Shown in pieces: positions 1-5,429 of a DNA stretch of 7,734 bases (position 1 is the first letter of the stretch; the number at the start of each line of letters is the position of its first letter). The DNA is from an uncultured Campylobacter sp. (GTDB lineage: Bacteria; Campylobacterota; Campylobacteria; Campylobacterales; Campylobacteraceae): positions 1 to 7,734 of the forward strand of contig NZ_CALACG010000282.1 of assembly GCF_937890585.1 (NCBI RefSeq), read 5' to 3'. The position numbers and the translations under genes are program-made. The notes below the pieces were generated by a model. It ran no database searches. It was not told the DNA's origin and saw nothing but the letters and a program-made list of their open reading frames with translations.

Positions 1-55
1 CGTGGAGAGTAGGATGGTTGGCTGCATATTTGCTCCTAAATTTGATAGTATTTGT

Positions 56-76
56 GAAATTTTACTAGTAAATTTC
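56..76. repeat. Inverted repeat upstream of the first promoter
   Basis: GAAATTT (56-62) and AAATTTC (70-76) are exact reverse complements separated by 7 bases. The centre also holds a perfect 12-bp palindrome, TTTACTAGTAAA (61-72). The repeat abuts the TGGACA palindrome at 77 and lies just upstream of the -35 region, so it could be a second protein-binding site. There is no T-run on its right, so it is a poor terminator. AAATTT is very common in this genome type, which lowers its weight. Confidence 0.45.
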
Positions 77-93
77 TGGACATTTTTTGTCCA
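77..93. promoter_or_regulatory. Operator-like palindrome TGGACA-N5-TGTCCA
   Basis: Positions 77-82 (TGGACA) and 88-93 (TGTCCA) form a perfect 6-bp inverted repeat around five T residues. It ends 10 bases before a TATAAT box and therefore covers the usual -35 position. That is where a repressor, or an activator replacing the -35, would bind. The TGGACAT half-site recurs at 3051 before the AAA+ gene at a similar distance from its -10. The regulator is not identifiable from this window. Confidence 0.6.
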
Positions 94-100
94 TTCTGGC

Positions 101-109
101 TGCTATAAT
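101..109 (+). promoter_or_regulatory. Extended -10 promoter for the three-gene operon
   Basis: TGC-TATAAT is a consensus extended -10 (TGn plus TATAAT, the hexamer at 104-109). Campylobacter sigma-70 promoters typically rely on an extended -10 with little -35 conservation, which fits. The expected transcription start near 116 leaves a leader of about 47 bases before the ATG at 163. The palindrome at 77-93 sits over the -35 position, so this promoter is probably controlled. Confidence 0.7.
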
Positions 110-162
110 TTCACATATCGCAAAAAATGTATCGGCGATAAAAGTCAAAAAAAGGATAATCA

Positions 163-750
163 ATGATCTACGAACAACTTAAAATTCTCACACAAAACAG
201 CGACAAAAAGGCGCTCTCAAAAGCACTTGGCTACGTAAGAGAGCAAAATTTCACAAGAGCACTTGCAAATTTAGAGGCGGCAAAGAGCCTTGATGAGTTC
301 ATCACAAAGGGGCACTTTGACTGGGCGCATAGCTCAGAAACGCTCATCCTAGCTCTTAGCAAGCACTTTGCTCTTAACATAGACGCTGAGCTTAGCGAGG
401 TGCAAAAACTCTACAACGAGCGAGTAAAATTTAGAGGCTCATATATCTATATAGATACAGATTTTAAGCGCAAGAGTGAGCCTATATTTGCCCTTGCTAT
501 GGCGCAGCATTTAAGATATATCAGTCTAACACCGTTTTTAGATGAGCTTTGTTTTAAAGCATTAGATGAGCAGCTAAAAACTATCTCAAATATGACTAAA
601 AACTACTATCAAAAAACGCAAACTCTGCCTATTTTTGGAGCTATAACTGGTTTTAAGCTTTACTTTATAGGCAAAAATTACTCGCTTGACACAAACGGAA
701 ATTTTATGGATAAAGAGATCGCCGAACAAGTTGCGACGATTAAATTTTAA
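163..750 (+). CDS. Uncharacterised protein, 195 aa, first gene of operon
   Basis: I do not recognise a family. The ATG follows AAAGGA (151-156) at a normal Shine-Dalgarno spacing, and a strong extended -10 lies upstream, so the start is well supported. The protein is probably cytosolic: there is no signal peptide and no convincing membrane segment. Residues 1-90 look mainly alpha-helical (runs such as KKALSKALGYVREQ and TRALANLEAAKSLDEF). The second half is mixed, with RGSYIYIDTDFKRK at 91-104 and a hydrophobic stretch, LPIFGAITGFKLYFIG, around 155-170 that is too short and polar-flanked to call a transmembrane helix. The next gene starts 9 bases after its stop and uses a Shine-Dalgarno that overlaps this stop codon, so the two are probably translationally coupled. 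Function is unknown. A role with the downstream DUF2130 nuclease-like protein is inferred from operon position only. Confidence 0.8.
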   Translation: MIYEQLKILTQNSDKKALSKALGYVREQNFTRALANLEAAKSLDEFITKGHFDWAHSSETLILALSKHFALNIDAELSEVQKLYNERVKFRGSYIYIDTDFKRKSEPIFALAMAQHLRYISLTPFLDELCFKALDEQLKTISNMTKNYYQKTQTLPIFGAITGFKLYFIGKNYSLDTNGNFMDKEIAEQVATIKF

Positions 751-759
751 AGGACAAAA

Positions 760-1656
760 ATGGAAAAATTTACAAAAGAACAAAGGCAAAAACTCAATAA
801 TATAAACGAAAGACTTTATGACCTTGAGCGCCGAGTCGTACCACGTGCTAAGCAGATAAATATGTCAGTAAAAAACATAAAAGATGCATGGGGTCATGAA
901 TGTAGCCTACTGCTATCTTTTTACTCAAAAGATAAACTTCTTATGCGATATTGGGAGTATATGAAACTCATAGATGACTACTTTTTTACTGAAAATCAAA
1001 ATGAATTTAGAAACTGGCCAACACATGAGATGTCTAGTGAGTGGCACTGCTGGTTTTACCACTGCTTGTATGACCATACAGATCTTAACTGGGATGAAAT
1101 TTTGACTATTGACAAAATGGATGGCAAGCTTCACTCATGGTACGACTATACACCTACAGATCTTTGCCTAGAAAAACTAGAGTGTAGCGAGAAAGAAGAG
1201 TATATCTCTAATGCCAACAAAGATCAGTGGGGGCAGATAGAGAAGATAAATAAAGCGCTAGCTAGCTATCAAGATATCTTGATAAGAGATGCAAAAATGC
1301 TTGAAAATAGGCTAAAAGCAAGGGTTGAGGGTGGATTTATCGAGGATTATGCTATGGAATTTCGTTTGGTCTTTTATTTGCGCGAAGACGATCCAGATTA
1401 TGACGAAAATGACGACAATTTCTTAGCCATCATCAATGAGCCCATCGTTCCTGGTGAAATGAGCAAGCAAAATAGCCGCTGGACGCAAAACTGCAATGAA
1501 TATTTTGGTAGATCGATTTACTTTGACAATAAGGCGTATTTTTGCTATCTATTTAAAGCCTTTTGTGACAATACGCATATCAAAAAGATCAAAGATATAC
1601 TGCGCATAGGCTCTGTTGATATGGCACTTTGCTGGGATGAATACTATGAAATTTAA
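760..1656 (+). CDS. Uncharacterised acidic protein, 298 aa, second gene of operon
   Basis: I do not recognise a family. The start is fixed by AAAGGA at 749-754, which overlaps the stop of the preceding gene and sits at normal spacing from the ATG. Residues 1-40 look helical and charged. Residues 86-111 form an unusual patch rich in Trp, His, Cys and Tyr (for example SEWHCWFYHC at 93-102), which could build a buried aromatic core or a metal site. Residues 208-220 are strongly acidic (EDDPDYDENDD). Further cysteines occur at 136, 142, 245, 262, 269 and 291. There is no signal peptide or membrane helix, so it is probably cytosolic. A 43-base gap with no terminator precedes the DUF2130 gene, supporting co-transcription. 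The acidic character would suit a nucleic-acid mimic or an inhibitor partner, but that is speculation. Confidence 0.8.
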   Translation: MEKFTKEQRQKLNNINERLYDLERRVVPRAKQINMSVKNIKDAWGHECSLLLSFYSKDKLLMRYWEYMKLIDDYFFTENQNEFRNWPTHEMSSEWHCWFYHCLYDHTDLNWDEILTIDKMDGKLHSWYDYTPTDLCLEKLECSEKEEYISNANKDQWGQIEKINKALASYQDILIRDAKMLENRLKARVEGGFIEDYAMEFRLVFYLREDDPDYDENDDNFLAIINEPIVPGEMSKQNSRWTQNCNEYFGRSIYFDNKAYFCYLFKAFCDNTHIKKIKDILRIGSVDMALCWDEYYEI

Positions 1657-1688
1657 AGAAAAAATAGCATAAGATAAAGATAAAAAAT

Positions 1689-1695
1689 GGAGGTG
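1689..1695 (+). promoter_or_regulatory. Strong Shine-Dalgarno for the DUF2130 gene
   Basis: GGAGGTG lies 4 bases before the ATG at 1700 and is a near-perfect match to the anti-Shine-Dalgarno of 16S rRNA. It is stronger than the AAAGGA sites of the two upstream genes, so the third operon gene may be translated at a higher rate than its neighbours. Confidence 0.75.
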
Positions 1696-1699
1696 AAAA

Positions 1700-2980
1700 A
1701 TGACAAATCAAACAACGATAAAGTGCCCAAACTGTGGGTGTGAAATAGATATAAATGACGCCTTATACCATCAGTTAGAAGGTAAATATAAAGGTGAATA
1801 CCTAGCCCAAAAGAAGCAGCTTGAAGCTGAACTTGAGGCTAAAAGAAAGGAGCAGGAGGCTTATTTTGAGAGTTTAAGAACAAAAGAGCAGCAACTGCAA
1901 GATCAAAAAGAGAAATTTGAGGAAGAAATCAAAAAAGCTACGCAAATACAGCTAAAAATGGAAAGAGCAAGACTTCAAGATGAGCTGCGAAAAGAGATAC
2001 TTGACGAGCAAAATGAGTCGGTGGCACTCTTGCAAAAACAGCTTGAAGAGAAGTCAAATCAAGTAAAAGAGCTAAATATTACAAAGGCTCAAATTTTGCA
2101 GCTTCAAAGGGAAAAAGAGGAGATGGAGTCTGCCATAACCGCAAAGGCTGAGCTAGCATTAAATGAAAAGCTAAAAGAAGAAAAAGAGAAGATACAAAAG
2201 GCTGCAGATGAGCAAAATGAGCTTAAATTTAGACAAAAAGAGGAACAGCTAAAACAGCTTCAAGAGCAACTTCAAATAGCCCAAAGAAAGGCCGAGCAAG
2301 GTAGCATGCAGCTTCAAGGTGAGGTGCAGGAGCTCGCGATAGAAGAGTGGCTGAGGGAGAAATTTCCATTTGATACTATTGATGAGATCAAAAAAGGTGC
2401 AAGAGGTGCTGACTGCGTGCAGATCGTGCATACAAGGGAGTCTCAAAACTGCGGAACGATATATTATGAGAGCAAGAGAACGAAAGAATTTCAAAGGTCC
2501 TGGATAGAGAAATTTAAGGCTGATATGAGAGAAAAAGGTGCTGATATCGGCGTCATAGTCACTGATGCGATGCCAAGCGAGATGCAAAGGATGGGGCTAT
2601 ATGAAGGAGTTTGGATCTGCACGTTTGAGGAATTTAAAGGCTTAAGCGCTGTTTTAAGAGAACAACTCATAAGGATACACCACGTCTTGATCGCGCAAGA
2701 GAACAAAAGCGACAAGATGAGCTTACTCTATCACTTTTTAACCAGCAATGAGTTTAAAATGCAAATAGAAGCGATAGTAGAGGCATTTTCAACCATGCAA
2801 AGCGATCTAGATAGTGAAAAGCGCGCGATGCAAAAGATATGGAAGCAAAGAGAGAAGCAGATAGAAAAAGTACTAAATAACACCATAAATATGTACAGCT
2901 CTATAAAGGGTATCGCTGGAAATGCAGTGGCAAATATAAAAGCTCTGGAGCTGCCATATAGTGGTGATACACTGGAGTAA
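1700..2980 (+). CDS. DUF2130 family protein, coiled coil plus PD-(D/E)XK-like nuclease core
   Basis: This 426-aa protein matches the DUF2130 (PF09903) layout from memory. Residues 8-14 (KCPNCGC, with C9, C12 and C14) look like half of a zinc ribbon. Residues 28-205 are a long heptad-like coiled coil rich in Glu, Lys, Gln and Leu. Residues 206-300 look like a restriction-endonuclease fold: an acidic helix (ELAIEEWL, 211-218), an Asp after a Gly-rich turn (GARGADC, D238), then the strand YYESK with E257, S258 and K259 giving the E-x-K signature, followed by W268 and a strand GVIVTD. D238, E257 and K259 are the expected metal and catalytic residues. The C-terminal 120 residues are again helical. 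A nuclease acting on DNA is therefore likely but unproven; the family has no established role that I know of. The protein is probably cytosolic. It is the last gene of a three-gene operon, followed directly by a terminator. The coiled coil resembles that of RmuC in general layout. Confidence 0.85.
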   Translation: MTNQTTIKCPNCGCEIDINDALYHQLEGKYKGEYLAQKKQLEAELEAKRKEQEAYFESLRTKEQQLQDQKEKFEEEIKKATQIQLKMERARLQDELRKEILDEQNESVALLQKQLEEKSNQVKELNITKAQILQLQREKEEMESAITAKAELALNEKLKEEKEKIQKAADEQNELKFRQKEEQLKQLQEQLQIAQRKAEQGSMQLQGEVQELAIEEWLREKFPFDTIDEIKKGARGADCVQIVHTRESQNCGTIYYESKRTKEFQRSWIEKFKADMREKGADIGVIVTDAMPSEMQRMGLYEGVWICTFEEFKGLSAVLREQLIRIHHVLIAQENKSDKMSLLYHFLTSNEFKMQIEAIVEAFSTMQSDLDSEKRAMQKIWKQREKQIEKVLNNTINMYSSIKGIAGNAVANIKALELPYSGDTLE

Positions 2981-2982
2981 AT

Positions 2983-3008
2983 AAAGAGCGTTTTAGGACG
3001 CTCTTTTT
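2983..3008 (+). terminator. Intrinsic terminator of the three-gene operon
   Basis: AAAGAGCG (2983-2990) and CGCTCTTT (2999-3006) form an 8-bp stem with an 8-base loop, and the right arm runs into T residues up to 3008. It begins three bases after the DUF2130 stop. It isolates the operon from the AAA+ gene, which therefore needs its own promoter. Confidence 0.85.
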
Positions 3009-3032
3009 AAATTTGTCTTTCACAACAAATTT
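3009..3032. repeat. Inverted repeat AAATTTGT-N8-ACAAATTT
   Basis: AAATTTGT (3009-3016) and ACAAATTT (3025-3032) are exact reverse complements with an 8-base spacer. It directly follows the operon terminator and lies 18 bases upstream of the TGGACA element of the AAA+ promoter. This echoes the AAATTT-armed repeat placed before the TGGACA palindrome at position 77. It may be a binding site or simply AT-rich background. Confidence 0.4.
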
Positions 3033-3050
3033 CCCAAATTTTTATTATTA

Positions 3051-3066
3051 TGGACATAAAAATGTC
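3051..3066. promoter_or_regulatory. Operator-like element TGGACAT...ATGTC before the AAA+ gene
   Basis: GACAT (3053-3057) and ATGTC (3062-3066) form an exact inverted repeat around AAAA, and the left half extends to TGGACAT (3051-3057). The left half matches the perfect palindrome at 77-93. The right half reads TGTCTT rather than TGTCCA, and the spacer is one base longer. It ends 12 bases before a putative -10, compared with 10 bases at the first promoter, so it probably binds the same regulator with lower symmetry. Confidence 0.5.
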
Positions 3067-3078
3067 TTTTATGCCAAG

Positions 3079-3084
3079 TAAAAT
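3079..3084 (+). promoter_or_regulatory. Putative -10 box of the AAA+ gene
   Basis: TAAAAT resembles the sigma-70 -10 hexamer and lies 30 bases before the GTG start. No TGn extension and no good -35 are seen. The operator-like element at 3051-3066 occupies the -35 zone. The upstream terminator makes a promoter in this 100-bp gap necessary, which supports the call. Confidence 0.45.
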
Positions 3085-3114
3085 AGCTCTAAACAAAAGC
3101 AAAAGGAGCTTGTC

Positions 3115-5130
3115 GTGGAAAAAGAGATTTTTTACGTAGATAGCGAGATATATGAGCTTACGACACTTTGGACACTTCGTGCTATTTTTGATCTCGGAGG
3201 AGAAAGAGAATTGCTAAGAAGCGGATATGACGATGTTTTAGAGTTTTTGGGCATCGAGTCAAAAGAGCCCAAAGAAGAAGATATCCAAAATCTTAAAAAC
3301 AGACTTGAAATTCTTGAAAAAAGTCAAATTTCATGCGAACTAAAAGATCTTGAACACAACCTAAATTTACTTCAAGCAAATTTAGGTCTAAATAGTACTG
3401 AGAGAGATATATTGAGATTTGTTGCGATCATGTACAACTACGAAGTGATATCTAATGCTTGCAGTTTACTAGGAGATCTAAACAACATACAAGCCACAAA
3501 AGCCATCTCAAAGATACTAAATTTACGTTTCGGCGATGTTCAAAAAGCCTTTAGAAAAGATGGGATCTTTGCCAAGACTTCGATTATAAAGCTAGAAAAT
3601 AATGTGCATAACCTAAAATATAAAATCGATGTCATAAACAATAACTTTATGTGTGATTTGTTTGTTAAATGCGAAAGCATGGACGAGATATTTGAAAGCT
3701 CGATAAAGCCATGTAGCAAGACAAATTTGACCACAAAAAACTACCCACACATAAAAGAAGATGTGAAAATTTTGCTCTCGTTTCTAAAAAGTGCCATTAG
3801 CAAAAAGCAAAAAGGAGTAAATGTACTCCTATATGGCTCAGCAGGAACTGGTAAAACAGAGCTTAGCAAAGTGATAGCTAGTGAGTTAAATTTAAAACTT
3901 TATGAAGTAGCTTATGATGATGGAGACAGATATGCGGATGAATGTCAAAGGCTGAGGTCGTATTGCCTTGCACAAAAGGTATTATCCGCTGGATCAAATT
4001 TATTGATGTATGACGAAGCAGAGGATATATTTAACACAAATAATGACGAAAAAAGACAGTATGGCAAAGCCTTTATAAATAGATCTCTTGAGACTAATGA
4101 GCTGCCTACTATTTGGATAACAAATAACATTTTTGATATGGATGAGGCCGTGGTTAGAAGGTTTAACCTAGCCATAGAGATAGGCATACCAACTGAAGAT
4201 GTAAGAGCAAAGATCATAAAAAAATATAGTGAAAATCTGATAGACAATAAGCTTGTTAAAAAACTAGCTAAAAATCGATTTGTAGCCCCAGCAGTCGTTA
4301 GTAATGCTAGCTTAGTAGTTTCAAATTTAAACACAAAAGATAAAAACAAAGCCTTTGAGCGAGTAATAAACAACACTTTAAAAGCACAAGGTTACGAGGA
4401 GATAAGAGATTACAATCCAAGAGATGATCTGCCAAGTAGCTACGATCCAAATTTTGTAAACTCAGACTGCGACCTAACCGAACTAATGCAAGGCATAAAA
4501 GCAAATAAAAACGCAAGAATATGCCTTTATGGTGTGCCTGGAACTGGCAAAAGTGCTTATGCTAAATTTATCGCTAAAAGTCTAAAAAAGCCGATCATCA
4601 TCAAAAAAGGAAGCGATCTTTTATCTATGTTTGTAGGAGGAACTGAGAAAAATATAGCATTAGCCTTCAAAGAAGCCAAAGAAAAACATGCAGTGCTAGT
4701 CTTTGACGAAGTTGATAGCTTTTTACAAGATAGAGGCATGGCTACAAGAAGCTGGGAAGTAACCCAAGTGAATGAGATGTTAGTGCAGATGGAGAGCTTT
4801 GATGGCATCTTTATCGCCACAACAAATTTGATCGACAACCTCGATAAAGCAAGCCTTAGAAGGTTTGATCTAAAGCTTGAATTTGGGTACTTGTTGCCAG
4901 AGCAAGCGCAAAATTTGTTTAAAAAAGAGTGCACATTACTAAAAGTCAAATTTGACGAAAACGCAGCCAAAAAGGTTTTAAATTTAGGCTTGCTAGCGCC
5001 TGGAGACTTTGCAAGTGTTAGAAGACAAGCTAAATTTAGACCTATAAAAAATGGCGACGACTTTTGCCATAGACTAGAGCTTGAAGTCGCTCTAAAAAAA
5101 GAAGAAAAGAGTGTGAAGATAGGGTTTTAG
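3115..5130 (+). CDS. Tandem AAA+ ATPase, 671 aa
   Basis: The GTG start is supported by AAAAGGAGC (3101-3109) at good spacing; no ATG fits better. Residues 1-215 are a helical N-terminal region with no motif I recognise, probably a substrate or partner domain. AAA+ module 1 has Walker A GSAGTGKT (241-248), Walker B LLMYDE (D300, E301), a sensor-1 Asn in WITNN (337-338) and an arginine-finger pair (R348-R349). Module 2 has Walker A GVPGTGKS (473-480), a pore-loop-like MFVGG (505-509), Walker B LVFDE (D531, E532), a sensor-1 Asn (N571) and R582-R583. Both sites look catalytically intact. No HExxH or other protease motif is present, so this is not FtsH or Lon; it more resembles CDC48-like double-ring remodelling ATPases and related bacterial AAA proteins of unknown role. 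It is cytosolic, with no transmembrane segments. It has its own promoter, sharing an operator-like site with the upstream operon. Likely activity: ATP-driven remodelling of a protein or nucleoprotein target. Confidence 0.9.
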   Translation: MEKEIFYVDSEIYELTTLWTLRAIFDLGGERELLRSGYDDVLEFLGIESKEPKEEDIQNLKNRLEILEKSQISCELKDLEHNLNLLQANLGLNSTERDILRFVAIMYNYEVISNACSLLGDLNNIQATKAISKILNLRFGDVQKAFRKDGIFAKTSIIKLENNVHNLKYKIDVINNNFMCDLFVKCESMDEIFESSIKPCSKTNLTTKNYPHIKEDVKILLSFLKSAISKKQKGVNVLLYGSAGTGKTELSKVIASELNLKLYEVAYDDGDRYADECQRLRSYCLAQKVLSAGSNLLMYDEAEDIFNTNNDEKRQYGKAFINRSLETNELPTIWITNNIFDMDEAVVRRFNLAIEIGIPTEDVRAKIIKKYSENLIDNKLVKKLAKNRFVAPAVVSNASLVVSNLNTKDKNKAFERVINNTLKAQGYEEIRDYNPRDDLPSSYDPNFVNSDCDLTELMQGIKANKNARICLYGVPGTGKSAYAKFIAKSLKKPIIIKKGSDLLSMFVGGTEKNIALAFKEAKEKHAVLVFDEVDSFLQDRGMATRSWEVTQVNEMLVQMESFDGIFIATTNLIDNLDKASLRRFDLKLEFGYLLPEQAQNLFKKECTLLKVKFDENAAKKVLNLGLLAPGDFASVRRQAKFRPIKNGDDFCHRLELEVALKKEEKSVKIGF

Positions 5131-5143
5131 GGACTATCCCTAA
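5127..5143. repeat. Hairpin overlapping the AAA+ stop codon
   Basis: TTAGGGA (5127-5133) and TCCCTAA (5137-5143) are exact reverse complements with a 3-base loop. The TAG stop of the AAA+ gene (5128-5130) is inside the left arm. No T-run follows, so it is not a classical terminator alone. It abuts a second, longer hairpin at 5145, and together they may stabilise the mRNA 3' end or mark a DNA binding site. Confidence 0.6.
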
Positions 5144-5144
5144 C

Positions 5145-5184
5145 GAGGTATTTTTGTCTGACTTGTCGGACAAAAAGTATCCTC
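5145..5184. repeat. Long hairpin with CUUG tetraloop downstream of the AAA+ gene
   Basis: The left arm (5145-5161, GAGGTATTTTTGTCTGA) and right arm (5166-5184, TCGGACAAAAAGTATCCTC) pair almost completely around a CTTG tetraloop (5162-5165). Irregularities are one U-G pair and two single-base bulges on the right arm. CUUG is a known stabilising RNA tetraloop. The structure could act as a transcript end for the AAA+ gene, although no T-tract follows it. It also carries the GGACA and TGTC words seen in the two promoter palindromes, in the opposite arrangement, so a DNA-binding role is possible. Confidence 0.65.
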
Positions 5185-5429
5185 GCCCAAATGAAATACA
5201 AGATGGCTTTTTGATAGCAAATACCATATATAGAATATATATGCAAGCTGGTTCAGGTTATGCTTTTCGTTGTTTATTGATCCGTTTAAGATAAATAAAA
5301 TAACATATAGCAAAATATTAAAAAGTCATAAAATTAAGCATAATTTCAGAATCTTAAATAACCTTAAATTATAAATCAACCTTTACTATTTATGTTAACA
5401 ATCCCATCATTCTAAATAGTTTACTACGC
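5185..5429. other. AT-rich intergenic gap between AAA+ and recombinase genes
   Basis: I see no credible gene here; every start leads to a stop within a few codons or lacks a ribosome site. The two flanking genes converge on this gap, so no promoter is required. It contains one AT-only hairpin, CATATATA-GAA-TATATATG (5225-5243), with an exact 8-bp stem. The - strand stretch before 5430 shows no clear intrinsic terminator for the recombinase gene. Confidence 0.6.

Noticed and set aside
2249..2715. Opposite-strand reading frames inside the DUF2130 gene
   Set aside because: They lie wholly inside a gene with clear domain structure, lack ribosome sites and encode low-complexity Leu/Ser/Phe-rich products typical of antisense frames.
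3945..4970. Several - strand reading frames within the AAA+ gene
   Set aside because: The + strand carries complete Walker and sensor motifs through this whole stretch; the - strand products are Ser/Leu/Phe-rich shadows.
3115..5130. FtsH or Lon protease identity for the AAA+ protein
   Set aside because: There is no transmembrane N-terminus, no HExxH zinc site and no Ser-Lys protease domain; the protein ends shortly after the second AAA+ module.
5042..5227. Short - strand frame of 61 aa spanning the AAA+ gene end and the hairpins
   Set aside because: It overlaps the real gene and a 40-base inverted repeat, which accounts for the open frame, and it has no ribosome site or recognisable product.
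5225..5243. AT-only palindrome as an origin or terminator
   Set aside because: An 8-bp A/T stem with a 3-base loop is expected by chance in DNA of this composition; there are no accompanying iterons or T-run.
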